Assembly: GCF_900996245.1 (NCBI RefSeq) | Contig: NZ_CAAJGK010000118.1 | Span: 1-64,000 of the forward strand | Source of the DNA: Paraburkholderia sp. BCC1886 | Lineage (GTDB): Bacteria; Pseudomonadota; Gammaproteobacteria; Burkholderiales; Burkholderiaceae | Length of the DNA stretch: 64,000 nucleotides | Reading direction: 5' to 3' | Shown: piece by piece, positions 8,217 to 16,916 of the stretch | How positions within the stretch are numbered: position 1 is the stretch's first letter | Layout: each line of letters begins with the position of its first letter | Program-made: the position numbers and the translations under genes | Notes under the pieces: model-generated | Databases searched by the model: none | What the model was told of the DNA's origin: nothing | What the model saw: only the letters and a program-made list of their open reading frames with translations

Positions 8217-8995
8217 AGCCACATGGCGCACTCGCAGTGCGCGCTCTGTCGGTGCGCTTCGGCGGCGTGCACGCGTTGGAGAACGTATCGCTGAGCGTCG
8301 AACCCGGCACCATCGTCGGCCTGATCGGTCCGAACGGCGCGGGCAAAAGCACCCTGCTCAATTGCATCTCCGGCATTTCGCGGCCGACTGCCGGCACCAT
8401 CGAACTCGGCGGCGAAAGCCTCGTCGGCAAACGGCCCGACCAGATCGCCGGGATGGGACTTGGGCGCGTATTCCAGCATCCGCAACTGATTCCGGAATTG
8501 AGCGTGCTCGAGAATCTGATGGTCGCGCACCATCGGCGCCTTGGTTATTCGGTGATCGGCGAGATGATCGGACTGCCCAAGGTGCGCCGTGCCGAAGAAC
8601 AGGCGCGTCACGAAGCAATGCAGGTGGCGACGCGCGTCGGTCTCGCGGCCAGTGTCGACATGATGACCGCCAGTCTGCCGTACGGACATCGCAAGCTGAT
8701 CGAACTGGGGCGCGTGATCCTGATGGGCGCGACGCAGTTGCTGCTCGACGAGCCGATCGCGGGTCTCAACGAAGCGGAGATCGAACACCTCGGTCAGGTC
8801 GTGCTCGAATTGCGGCGCGAGCACGGCCTCTCCGTGCTGCTCGTCGAACACAACATGGGGCTGGTGCGGCGGCTGTGCGATCGCGCGTTCGTGCTCGATG
8901 CGGGCAGCACGATCGCCGAAGGCACGCCCGACGAAGTGCTCAACGATCCGCGCGTGCTGCTCGCGTATCTCGGCGAGGTGCCCGCGAATGCTTGA
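8213..8995 (+). CDS. livG-like: ABC transporter ATPase, LivG family
   Basis: Protein of 260 aa. Walker A is GPNGAGKST near residue 42. The usual LSGGQ signature is altered to TASLPYGHRKL, as is common in LivG proteins. Walker B is LLLDEPIAGL near residue 176, and the switch histidine lies in VEHNM. It starts at an ATGA overlap with livM and its stop lies next to the livF start. It powers the importer as a heterodimer with the LivF protein. Confidence 0.92.
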   Translation: MKPHGALAVRALSVRFGGVHALENVSLSVEPGTIVGLIGPNGAGKSTLLNCISGISRPTAGTIELGGESLVGKRPDQIAGMGLGRVFQHPQLIPELSVLENLMVAHHRRLGYSVIGEMIGLPKVRRAEEQARHEAMQVATRVGLAASVDMMTASLPYGHRKLIELGRVILMGATQLLLDEPIAGLNEAEIEHLGQVVLELRREHGLSVLLVEHNMGLVRRLCDRAFVLDAGSTIAEGTPDEVLNDPRVLLAYLGEVPANA

Positions 8996-9692
8996 AGTCG
9001 ACGACCTGAGCGTCAGCTACGGACCGGTGCGCGCATTGAGCAACGTGTCGTTGAAGGTCGAGCGCGGCCAGTTGGTCGGCATTCTCGGCGCGAACGGCGC
9101 GGGCAAGACGAGCCTGTTACGCACCATCAGCGGGCTCGTACGCGCGAAAAACGGCACGATCCGCTTCGAAGGCAACGACATCGGCAAGACCCGACCCGAA
9201 CGCATCGTGCGCATGGGCATTGCGCACGTGCCGGAAGGGCGCGGCATGTTTCCCGATCTCACCGTACGCGAGAATCTGCTCGCCGGTGCGCATACGCGGC
9301 GTCAGCGAAACGAAATCGCCGACGACTACGCGAAGATGCTGGAAATGTTCCCGTCGCTCGCGCGCCGCGAGAAACAGGACAGTTCGACGCTGTCGGGCGG
9401 CGAACAGCAGATGCTCGCGATCGCGCGCGCGATGATGTCGCGCCCTCGCCTGCTGCTCGCGGACGAAGTCAGCCTCGGCCTAGCGCCCGTCATCACCAAA
9501 CAGGTTTTCGCGCATCTTCAGAGCTTGCGCGATGCAGGCATCACCGTCGTCGTGGTCGAGCAGAACGCGCATCTGCTGTTGAAGATGGCCGACCAGGTGT
9601 ACGTGCTTAGACATGGACGGGTCGAGCTGCAAGGCAGCGCGCAGGCCATGTCGTCCCATCCTGAACTGACCAAAGCCTATATGGGCGAGTAG
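8988..9692 (+). CDS. livF-like: ABC transporter ATPase, LivF family
   Basis: Protein of 234 aa starting MLEVDDLSVSYG. Walker A is GANGAGKTS, the signature is LSGGEQQML, and the Walker B region is LLLADEVSLGLAP. The start at 8988 overlaps the livG stop by eight bases; an open frame beginning at 8898 would add residues unlike LivF. It completes the five-component importer and is followed after 17 bases by the CoA-ligase gene. Confidence 0.92.
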   Translation: MLEVDDLSVSYGPVRALSNVSLKVERGQLVGILGANGAGKTSLLRTISGLVRAKNGTIRFEGNDIGKTRPERIVRMGIAHVPEGRGMFPDLTVRENLLAGAHTRRQRNEIADDYAKMLEMFPSLARREKQDSSTLSGGEQQMLAIARAMMSRPRLLLADEVSLGLAPVITKQVFAHLQSLRDAGITVVVVEQNAHLLLKMADQVYVLRHGRVELQGSAQAMSSHPELTKAYMGE

Positions 9693-9709
9693 ACGAGGAG
9701 CGAGACACA

Positions 9710-11326
9710 ATGCAGGACTACGCGCTAGAAGATCGCACGATGGGTCGCGTGATTGCCGAAAAAGCCAAACGCATCCCGCAAAAGACGTTTCTGATCTGGA
9801 AAGGCCAGAAGACTACCTACGGCGAACTGGAAACCATCACCAATCGCTATGCGAACGGCTTTGCCGCGCAAGGCGTCAGGCATGGCGATCACGTTGCGAT
9901 CATGTTGCCGAACTGTCCGGAATTCTTCTGGACTGTATGGGGGTTGAACAAGCTGGGCGCAGTCGCCGTGCCGATCAATACGGCGGCGAAAGGCGAGTTG
10001 TTGCGCTATTTTCTGGAGAAATCGGAAGCGACCGCGTTTATCGTCGACGAAGAATGGAACGAGCGCATCGCAGCGGTTCGCGACGAACTGCCGTTAGTCA
10101 GGCGCTATTACATTCATGGGCAGAATACGGCCGGCTGGATCACGTCGAACGACGCGAGCAGCGTGCATCCGCTGTCGTCAATCGAATCCGGCGATACATC
10201 GCAGCCGCCGCCCGATCGGGTCGCGCATGACGATACGCAACTGATCATGTTTACCTCGGGCACCACCGGGCCGTCTAAAGGTGTGCAGTGTCCGCACTCG
10301 CAAGGCCATGCGGTAGGCCGCGCGTTGACGCTGAATTTCGGCTATCGCGACGACGACGTGCTCTACACCTGTCTGCCGCTCTTTCACGGCAACGCCGCGT
10401 ATTACTCCGTGTACGCCGCGCTCTGGGCCGACGCCGCGATCGCGCTCGCGCCGCGCTTTTCGGCAACGCGCTTCTGGGACGAAATCCGCAGCACGGGTGC
10501 GACGCAGTTCAACACGCTCGGCGCAATGACGAACATCATCTGGAAGCTGCCGCCGGGTCCGCACGAGCGCGAAACCAGGCTGCGTCTTTGCATGGCGGTA
10601 CCCGTGCCCAAGGAAATCTATACGGAGTTTCAGGAGCGCTTCGGCGTGACGTTGACGTCGGTGTTCGCGATGACGGAAAACTTCGCGATGACCACCTTCA
10701 CGCCGGGCGATCCCGCGGAGAAAGCCGGTTCAGCCGGCAAGCCGCGCGGCGAATGCAAACTGCGCATCGTCGACGACGAAGGCAACGATCTGCCACCGCG
10801 TGAAGTCGGCGAAATCTACATGCTGCCGTTGAAACCCGGCAGCATGATGAAAGGCTACTACAAGATGCCGAAGGAAACCGCCAAGGAGTTCGACGACGGC
10901 TGGTTCAAGACCGGCGATCGTGGCTATCTCGACGAAGACGGCTATCTGTACTTCATGGACCGGAAAAAGGAAGCCATTCGCCGACGCGGCGAAAACATTT
11001 CCGCTTACGAGGTCGAACTCATTCTGTGCCGCCATCCGGCGATTCACGAAGTGGCGGCAATTCCCGTGGCGTCCGAACTCAGCGAGGACGACGTGATGGT
11101 GTACGTGGTGCTCAAACCCGGCGAGTCAATGACCCATGCGGATGTCGTCAACTTCAGCAACGACCATATGAGCTATTTCATGGTGCCGCGCTTTGTCGAG
11201 TTCGTCGAGAAGCTACCGAAGACCGCGAGCGAGAAGCTCGAAAAATACAAGCTCAAACTCGATGCGCAGGAACGCCGCGCGCAGCTTTGGGATCGCGAGA
11301 AAGAAGGGATCGTGGTGAAGCGCTGA
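9710..11326 (+). CDS. Acyl-CoA synthetase, CaiC/fatty-acid ligase-like (AMP-forming)
   Basis: Protein of 538 aa of the ANL superfamily. The phosphate-binding motif MFTSGTTGPSKG spans residues 180-191, followed by the adenine-binding FAMTENFAM segment. The hinge region is KTGDRGYLDEDG, then RRGENISAYEVE, and the C-terminal catalytic lysine lies in the PKTASEKLEKYK segment. RBS-like GAGGAG precedes the start. As the last gene of the importer operon it is the obvious enzyme to activate the imported acid as a CoA thioester. The closest named family by motif is CaiC (carnitine/crotonobetaine-CoA ligase), but the substrate here is unknown. Confidence 0.9.
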   Translation: MQDYALEDRTMGRVIAEKAKRIPQKTFLIWKGQKTTYGELETITNRYANGFAAQGVRHGDHVAIMLPNCPEFFWTVWGLNKLGAVAVPINTAAKGELLRYFLEKSEATAFIVDEEWNERIAAVRDELPLVRRYYIHGQNTAGWITSNDASSVHPLSSIESGDTSQPPPDRVAHDDTQLIMFTSGTTGPSKGVQCPHSQGHAVGRALTLNFGYRDDDVLYTCLPLFHGNAAYYSVYAALWADAAIALAPRFSATRFWDEIRSTGATQFNTLGAMTNIIWKLPPGPHERETRLRLCMAVPVPKEIYTEFQERFGVTLTSVFAMTENFAMTTFTPGDPAEKAGSAGKPRGECKLRIVDDEGNDLPPREVGEIYMLPLKPGSMMKGYYKMPKETAKEFDDGWFKTGDRGYLDEDGYLYFMDRKKEAIRRRGENISAYEVELILCRHPAIHEVAAIPVASELSEDDVMVYVVLKPGESMTHADVVNFSNDHMSYFMVPRFVEFVEKLPKTASEKLEKYKLKLDAQERRAQLWDREKEGIVVKR

Positions 11327-11349
11327 TCTCGTTTTCGATGGGCATCATG

Positions 11350-11388
11350 TAAAAAGCGACGATGTGTAAAAAACATCGCCGCTTTTTT
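11350..11388. terminator. Bidirectional Rho-independent terminator between convergent operons
   Basis: AAAAAGCG-a-CGATGT and ACATCG-c-CGCTTTTTT pair around the loop gtaaaaa, with a single mismatch. The A-run on one side and T-run on the other make it usable in both directions. It lies between the ends of the ligase operon (11326) and the lyase gene (11427). Confidence 0.9.
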
Positions 11389-11426
11389 ATTGCTATTTTT
11401 CCGACTCGCTATCGACACATACTGCG

Positions 11427-12269
11427 TTAGCGCGCAAGCATGCGCTTCGCCAGTCTCAGATGTGGCGCGTCCAGCATCTTGCCGTTCATCGACGCGACAC
11501 CGCCTTGCGCATGCTCCATCGCTGCGATAACCGCCCTTGCCCAGTCGAGTTCTTCCGGCGTCGATTCGAACACGCCGTTGATCACCGCCACCTGATCCGG
11601 ATGAATCGCCGCTTTCGCGGTGAAGCCGTCGGCGCGCGCTTCAGCGGCTTCGTCGGCCATCGCATCGTGATCCTTGAAATTCACAAATACCGTATCGATC
11701 GGCACGCATTGTGTCGCGGCGGCCGCCATCAGCATGAGGTTACGCGCGAGCAGAAAGGGCGCGCGATAGACGCCGCCCTTCGTGCGATTGTCCGCGATAC
11801 CGAGATCCGCTGACAGGTCTTCACCGCCCCACATCATGGCGTGAAGTCGCGGCATGGGCGCGCGGAACTCCGGTAGCGCGAGCACGGACGCGGCAGTCTC
11901 GGTCACGATGCCGCATATTTTTAGCGTTGCTTGCGGATCGATCGCATCGAGCGATGCGCTCAGGCGCCGGATGTCGTCGACGCCACATGCTTTCGGCAAC
12001 ACGACGCCAGCGATCGCACCCACGGGCAGCGCCGCGATATCGTCCGCGTGATAGTCGGTTGTCAATGCGTTGACGCGAATCCACAGGCGTTCGCGCGGTA
12101 CGCGAACGGCGCTCAACGCGTCGCGGGTAACCGTGCGTGCGGCCGCCTTCTCTTGCGGCGCCACCGCATCTTCCCAATCGAAGATCAACGCATGCGCGGC
12201 GCCTTGCAGCGCGCGCTCGATTTTGCGCGCACTATCGCCGGGCACGAACAGCCACGAGGCCGCGCTCAT
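11427..12269 (-). CDS. HpcH/HpaI aldolase / CitE-type CoA lyase family
   Basis: Protein of 280 aa beginning MSAASWLFVPGDSARKI, the typical CitE/citramalyl-CoA lyase start. It has the DWEDAVAP metal and substrate segment near residue 38, RVNAL near 70, and the GGEDLSADLG segment near 147. Family members cleave or form 3-hydroxy(dicarboxyl)-CoA thioesters (malyl-CoA, citramalyl-CoA, HMG-like). It starts at an ATGA overlap with the MaoC gene and is the last gene of the minus-strand operon. In this context it could cleave a product of the carboxylase/MaoC steps. Longer upstream frames are not lyase-like. Confidence 0.87.
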   Translation of the reverse strand: MSAASWLFVPGDSARKIERALQGAAHALIFDWEDAVAPQEKAAARTVTRDALSAVRVPRERLWIRVNALTTDYHADDIAALPVGAIAGVVLPKACGVDDIRRLSASLDAIDPQATLKICGIVTETAASVLALPEFRAPMPRLHAMMWGGEDLSADLGIADNRTKGGVYRAPFLLARNLMLMAAAATQCVPIDTVFVNFKDHDAMADEAAEARADGFTAKAAIHPDQVAVINGVFESTPEELDWARAVIAAMEHAQGGVASMNGKMLDAPHLRLAKRMLAR

Positions 12270-12718
12270 GACGGCTTGCGATGCATGAACGCCGCACGCG
12301 TGCAGCGTGCGACCTCGACATCGTCCTGATTGAATGCCATATGCCTGAACTCGACGATGCCCGCGCCAGGACGCGACTTGCTCGAACGCAACGACATCAC
12401 TTCCGTGACCACATGAATCGAATCGCCATGAAACACGGGAGCGGGAAACGATACGTCGGTCATGCCGAGATTCGCGATCGTCGTGCGCAAGGTCGTCTCC
12501 GAGACGGAAATGCCGATCATCAGGCCGAGCGTAAACAGGCTGTTGACGATCGGCTTGCCGAACTCGGTCGAGGCGGCGAAATGCGCATCGATATGCAACG
12601 GCTGCGGATTGAGCGTCATGTTCGAGAACTGCATGTTGTCCCACTCGGTGACGGTGCGCGTCAACGCGTGCTCGAAACGCATGCCAACCTCGAATTCTTC
12701 GAAATAGAGTCCGCGCAT
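12266..12718 (-). CDS. MaoC-family (R)-enoyl-CoA hydratase-like protein
   Basis: Protein of 150 aa with a single hot-dog fold. The hydratase-type motif FSNMTLNPQPLHIDAHFAAS near residues 33-52 carries the candidate catalytic residues (Asn/Asp and His), and FGKPIVNSLFTLGLMIG follows. The start at 12718 is preceded by GGAG, and Met at 12733 is an alternative that overlaps the upstream stop. Short length and sequence resemble mesaconyl-CoA or itaconyl-CoA hydratase relatives. It lies between biotin carboxylase and CitE-type lyase genes, which suggests hydration of an unsaturated dicarboxyl-CoA before cleavage. Confidence 0.88.
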   Translation of the reverse strand: MRGLYFEEFEVGMRFEHALTRTVTEWDNMQFSNMTLNPQPLHIDAHFAASTEFGKPIVNSLFTLGLMIGISVSETTLRTTIANLGMTDVSFPAPVFHGDSIHVVTEVMSLRSSKSRPGAGIVEFRHMAFNQDDVEVARCTRAAFMHRKPS

Positions 12719-12729
12719 TTTTGCTCCCT

Positions 12730-14796
12730 TCATTTGTCGGTCGATTCGGATGCGTCCGGCACCTTGGCGGTGTCCGCCGCCGCTTCCAGCGGCGCGAGTT
12801 GCACGAGCGTCTGGCCACGCGGCACGATCTCGCCGACTTCGCAATGTAGCGACTCGATCACACCATCGCGCGGCGCGGCAAGCGGGAAAATCAGCTTCAT
12901 TGCTTCCATCACGACCAGCACGTCGCCGGCCTTCACGGCGTCACCCGCCTTCACGTGGATTTCAGTGACCGAGCCTGGCATGTCGGAGTGGACCTCGCTG
13001 CCCTGCGCGCCCGCTCGTGCGGCAACCTGCGCGAGTGCCACGAGCTCACTGACGACCGCCATGCGCCAGCGCATGCCGCGTTGATTGACGTATACGTGCT
13101 CGCCGTCGCGCGACATCGTGAACGTGCGGCGCACGCCGTGCTCGGGTTCGATATGGACGCGCGTGGCGCCGTCGCTGTGTGCTTCGATGCGGGCGTTAAA
13201 GCACAAAACGGCTGCGTTGCCGGACGTGGTGCGCCAGCCCTCGCCTTCGCGCTCGATTTTGACATTGCGTTCGTTGCCATCGATGGAGACTCGCAGGCGT
13301 GCAGCCGCGCGTCGCCCCGTGGCCGACATGAAACGATGGCCGCTTTGCCGCTGCCAGTAGTCGTCGCGCGCCGGCTCGTGGCCGGTGATCGCGTGCAATG
13401 CCGCAGCGGCGATTGCCTGTTCGAGCGCGTCGGGTTCGGCTTTCCAGCCCATCTCGAAGGCTTCGCCAAGAAAATCGGTCGTCAGACGGCCGGAACGGAA
13501 TAGCGGATGATCGGCGATCGCGCACAGCAGGCTCTGATTCGTGCCGATACCGGCCGCTTCGAATGCATCGAGTCCGGCCCGCAAACGCTCGACCGCCTGC
13601 GGGCGCGTCGCGCCGAAGCCGATCACTTTCGCGACCATCGAGTCGTAATGAGGCGTCACCTCCGACCCGCTAGTGATGCCGCTGTCGATACGCACACCCG
13701 CGACCGGCGGTTCCGCGTATTGCGTCACGGTACCGAACTCGGGTCGATGCCCTTGCGCGGGATCCTCGCAATTGACGCGCGCTTCGATGGCCCAGCCGCT
13801 CACGCTGATCGCCGCCTGATCGCTGACCGGCAGATTCTCACCGCCGGCGATGCGGATTTGCCATTCGACCAGATCCAGTCCGGTCACCGTTTCGGTCACC
13901 GGATGTTCGACCTGCAAACGCGTATTCATCTCCAGGAAGTATGGGGTGTCGCTACCGTCGCCGAATACGAATTCGACGGTGCCGAGCGAGTCGTAGCCAA
14001 TGGCGTGGCCCAGCTTGAGCGCCGCGTCGAATAGCACCGCGCGCACGGGAGCCGGCAGATTCGGCGCGGGCGCCTCTTCGATCACCTTCTGGTAATTGCG
14101 CTGGATCGAGCACTCGCGCTCGAACAGATGCACGAGATGGCCGTGGTGATCACCGGCAAGCTGCACTTCGAGATGCCTCGGCCGCAGAATCAGTTTTTCA
14201 AGCAGCACGCGGTCGTCGCCGAAGGCGCGCAACGCTTCCTGTTTGGCAAGCGTGAGTTGCGCGGTGAAATCGTCGAGATCGTCGACGCGGCGCATGCCCT
14301 TGCCACCGCCGCCCGCGCTCGCCTTGATGAGGATCGGCGCGCCGATCTTGCGTGCCTCGGCGAGCAAGGCCTCGGGCGCCTGCTGGTCGCCGTGATAACC
14401 CGGCACGCACGGCACGCCCGCCTGTTCGGCAAGGCGCTTCGATTCGATCTTCGAGCCCATTTTCTCGATCACGTCGGCACTCGGCCCGATCCACGCGATG
14501 CCGTGTTCCGCGCAACGGCGTACCAGTTGCGTGCTCTCGGACAGGAAACCGTAGCCTGGATGAATCGCGCTCGCCCCCGCTTCGAGCGCCGCGCGGATGA
14601 TCGCGTCGGCGTCGAGGTAGCTGCGCGCCGCCTCGGGGGGGCCGATGCGCACTGCGGTGTCGGCTTCGCGCACATGCCGCGCATGACGGTCGGCATCGGA
14701 GTAAACGGCGATCACGCGGATGCCCAGGCGGCGGCACGTGCGCGCGATCCGGCAGGCAATTTCGCCACGGTTGGCAATCAGTATCGATTCGAACAT
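12730..14796 (-). CDS. Acyl-CoA carboxylase alpha subunit (biotin carboxylase plus biotin carrier)
   Basis: Protein of 688 aa. The N-terminal biotin carboxylase domain starts MFESILIANRGEIACRI. It contains ASAGGGGKGMR near residue 165, the FLEMNTRLQVEHPVTE active-site segment near 290, and the C-terminal biotin carboxylase domain to about 445. A linker and BT-type region follow, then a biotinyl carrier domain with EAMKL whose lysine is about residue 634. The layout matches alpha subunits of methylcrotonyl-, geranyl- or propionyl-CoA carboxylases. Its beta subunit is encoded 10 bases upstream, so the pair forms one enzyme. The substrate is unknown and is probably a cluster intermediate. Confidence 0.93.
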   Translation of the reverse strand: MFESILIANRGEIACRIARTCRRLGIRVIAVYSDADRHARHVREADTAVRIGPPEAARSYLDADAIIRAALEAGASAIHPGYGFLSESTQLVRRCAEHGIAWIGPSADVIEKMGSKIESKRLAEQAGVPCVPGYHGDQQAPEALLAEARKIGAPILIKASAGGGGKGMRRVDDLDDFTAQLTLAKQEALRAFGDDRVLLEKLILRPRHLEVQLAGDHHGHLVHLFERECSIQRNYQKVIEEAPAPNLPAPVRAVLFDAALKLGHAIGYDSLGTVEFVFGDGSDTPYFLEMNTRLQVEHPVTETVTGLDLVEWQIRIAGGENLPVSDQAAISVSGWAIEARVNCEDPAQGHRPEFGTVTQYAEPPVAGVRIDSGITSGSEVTPHYDSMVAKVIGFGATRPQAVERLRAGLDAFEAAGIGTNQSLLCAIADHPLFRSGRLTTDFLGEAFEMGWKAEPDALEQAIAAAALHAITGHEPARDDYWQRQSGHRFMSATGRRAAARLRVSIDGNERNVKIEREGEGWRTTSGNAAVLCFNARIEAHSDGATRVHIEPEHGVRRTFTMSRDGEHVYVNQRGMRWRMAVVSELVALAQVAARAGAQGSEVHSDMPGSVTEIHVKAGDAVKAGDVLVVMEAMKLIFPLAAPRDGVIESLHCEVGEIVPRGQTLVQLAPLEAAADTAKVPDASESTDK

Positions 14797-14805
14797 GAGC
14801 GACCC

Positions 14806-16404
14806 TTACATTCGGAAAACCGGCGTCGGGCCGGTGACGGGTGCCTCGGCGGCGGCCAACGCCAGACACAACCCGATGACCTCGCGCGTCTCGGATGGCT
14901 CGATCAGTCCGTCGTCCCACAGACGCGCGGTCGCGTAGTAGGGATCGCTCTGCTCTTCAAACTGCGCGCGTGTCGCGCGATCGATTTCCGCGAGTTCCTC
15001 CTCGCTCGCCGGGCTTTTGAGGCTGCTGCGCCGCAGATCCGTCAATACCGTCGAGGCGACATCCGCGCTCATCGTCGCGATCTTTGAATTGGGCCATGCG
15101 AACAGGAAGCGTGGGTTGAAGCCGCGCCCGCACATGCCATAGTTGCCCGCGCCGAACGAGCCACCGATGATCACCGTGAAGCGCGGCACACGTGCGGTGG
15201 CCATCGCATAGACGAGCTTGGCGCTATGGCGCGCGATACCGCCGCGTTCCGCTTCCGTGCCCACCATGAAGCCCGTGATGTTCTGCAGGAACAGCAGCGC
15301 AATGCCGCGCTGGTTGCACATTTCGATGAAGTGCGCGCCCTTCGCCGCCGATTCGGAAAACAGCACACCGTTGTTCGCGATGATGCCGACGGGATAGCCG
15401 CACCAGTAGGCGGTGCCGCAAACCAGTGTGCTGCCGAACTCGGGTTTGAACTCCTGGAACTCGGAATCGTCGACCAGACGCGCGATCACCTCGCGCACGT
15501 CGTAGGGCTCCTTGAAGCCGGGCGGCACGATGCCACGCAAATCGCCGATCTCGTAGCGCGGCGGTTTCACGTCGTGCAGCGCGCCGAACAGCGTACGCGG
15601 CCGGTTCAGACCGGCGACGATGTCGCGCACGCGCAGCAGCGCCTGCGCTTCGTTTTCGGCGAGATAGTCCGACACGCCGGACACGCGCGTATGCATTTCG
15701 GCACCGCCGAGCGTCTCGCCATCGACGATTTCGTTGATCGCCGCCTTGACGATCTGCGGACCGCCCAGGTGGATGCGCGCCTGGCCGCGCACCATCACCA
15801 CTTCGTCCGAAAGCGCCGGAATATACGCGCCACCCGCCGTGCAGCCACCGAACACGGCCGAGATCTGCGGAATGCCCTGCGCGGACATCTGGCACTGCCG
15901 GAAGAACGTATTGCCGAAGTGATCCTTGTCCGGAAACACGCGATCCTGTTCCGGCAGATAGGCGCCCCCGCAGTCGACGAGGTAGAGCGTCGGCAGCCGG
16001 TGCTGCTCGGCGATTTCCTGCGCGCGCACGTGCTTCTTCACGGTTTCGGCGAAAAACGAGCCGCCTTTGACGGTGGCGTCGTTCGCGATCAGCATGCACG
16101 GCGTGCCCGCGATCAGGCCTACGCCGGTGATCACACCGGCCGACGGCACGGCGTTACCGTACAAACCCCACGCGGCCAACGGCGACAGTTCGAGAAACGG
16201 CGACAACGGATCGAGCAGCAGATCAATGCGTTCCCGCGCGAGCATCTTGCCGCGCTGATGATGACGTTCGACGAGTTTCTCGCCGCCACCGGCGAGCACA
16301 TGCGCGTGACGCGCGCGTAACTCGTCGAGCAGCGCGTCGTAATGCGTCAGATTCTTCAGGAAGGTCGCCGACTGACGGTCGACGCGCGTTGCGATCGTGC
16401 TCAT
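14806..16404 (-). CDS. Acyl-CoA carboxylase beta subunit (carboxyltransferase)
   Basis: Protein of 532 aa of the methylcrotonyl/geranyl-CoA carboxyltransferase family. Features include ERIDLLLDP near residue 57, the GGAYLPEQ and FGGCTAGGAYIPALSDE segments in the N-terminal half, and the second acyl-CoA pocket with IIGGSFGAGNYGMCGR in the C-terminal half. The family's closing ATARLWDDGLIEP is present. It starts at an ATGA overlap with the DUF35 gene. Together with the alpha subunit it carboxylates an acyl-CoA, most likely at a vinylogous (gamma) position as in MccB and AtuC homologues. It lies inside a seven-gene operon with thiolase-like proteins. Confidence 0.93.
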   Translation of the reverse strand: MSTIATRVDRQSATFLKNLTHYDALLDELRARHAHVLAGGGEKLVERHHQRGKMLARERIDLLLDPLSPFLELSPLAAWGLYGNAVPSAGVITGVGLIAGTPCMLIANDATVKGGSFFAETVKKHVRAQEIAEQHRLPTLYLVDCGGAYLPEQDRVFPDKDHFGNTFFRQCQMSAQGIPQISAVFGGCTAGGAYIPALSDEVVMVRGQARIHLGGPQIVKAAINEIVDGETLGGAEMHTRVSGVSDYLAENEAQALLRVRDIVAGLNRPRTLFGALHDVKPPRYEIGDLRGIVPPGFKEPYDVREVIARLVDDSEFQEFKPEFGSTLVCGTAYWCGYPVGIIANNGVLFSESAAKGAHFIEMCNQRGIALLFLQNITGFMVGTEAERGGIARHSAKLVYAMATARVPRFTVIIGGSFGAGNYGMCGRGFNPRFLFAWPNSKIATMSADVASTVLTDLRRSSLKSPASEEELAEIDRATRAQFEEQSDPYYATARLWDDGLIEPSETREVIGLCLALAAAEAPVTGPTPVFRM

Positions 16405-16877
16405 TCGGTTATCGTCACGTAGTGGAAATCGGTGATGCGGCCTTGCGGCGCATCGATGAATTGCACGCGCACGCGCGTGCCTGGCACGAGTTTCGCCGCA
16501 GCGGCCGGCACGTCGGACAGATCGAGCCCGCGCACGAAGTTGACCATCGCCGTGCTCACGCCGTCGAGCCGCACGTAGGCGATCGCATACGGCGGCTCGG
16601 GCAGATGATCGAAGGCTGCGCTGACGATCGTCGCGGATTCGATCGTGCCTTCGCTGCCCGCGTCGACGTATCCATCGCACTTTTCAAAGCTGCGTTCGCA
16701 GTACGCGCGCGGCGGCAGATACGTCATGCCCGACGCACTGCAGGACGTCGCGACGATGCGCTTGTGCTTCAGCGCATCGAAAAACCGCGCGCCGACTTCA
16801 CCGACGGGATAGCGATAGCGAACCTGCCATTCGCCGGGAAACGTGTGTGAATCGTTCGTTTCAATTGAAGCGCCCAT
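16401..16877 (-). CDS. DUF35 / OB-fold acyl-CoA-associated protein with degenerate zinc ribbon
   Basis: Protein of 158 aa with the rubredoxin-like plus OB-fold layout of DUF35 (ChsH2-type) proteins. The zinc ribbon normally has two CxxC pairs. Here C46 and C60 remain, but the second member of each pair is Ser (S49 and S63), so zinc binding is doubtful. The OB part (YAIAYVRLDG, then VPGTRVRVQF) is normal. DUF35 proteins are obligate partners of cysteine-less thiolase-like aldolases such as Ltp2. Two such proteins are encoded directly upstream, which fits a retro-aldolase complex. GGAGG lies a few bases before the start. Confidence 0.87.
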   Translation of the reverse strand: MGASIETNDSHTFPGEWQVRYRYPVGEVGARFFDALKHKRIVATSCSASGMTYLPPRAYCERSFEKCDGYVDAGSEGTIESATIVSAAFDHLPEPPYAIAYVRLDGVSTAMVNFVRGLDLSDVPAAAAKLVPGTRVRVQFIDAPQGRITDFHYVTITE

Positions 16878-16916
16878 ATCGACTGCCTCCTGTCAGTGCC
16901 GTTCTTCGCGGCGCCA

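Noticed and set aside
12270..12818. N-terminal extension of the CitE-type lyase
   Set aside because: The extra 183 residues are the shadow of the MaoC gene; the lyase family start is at 12269.
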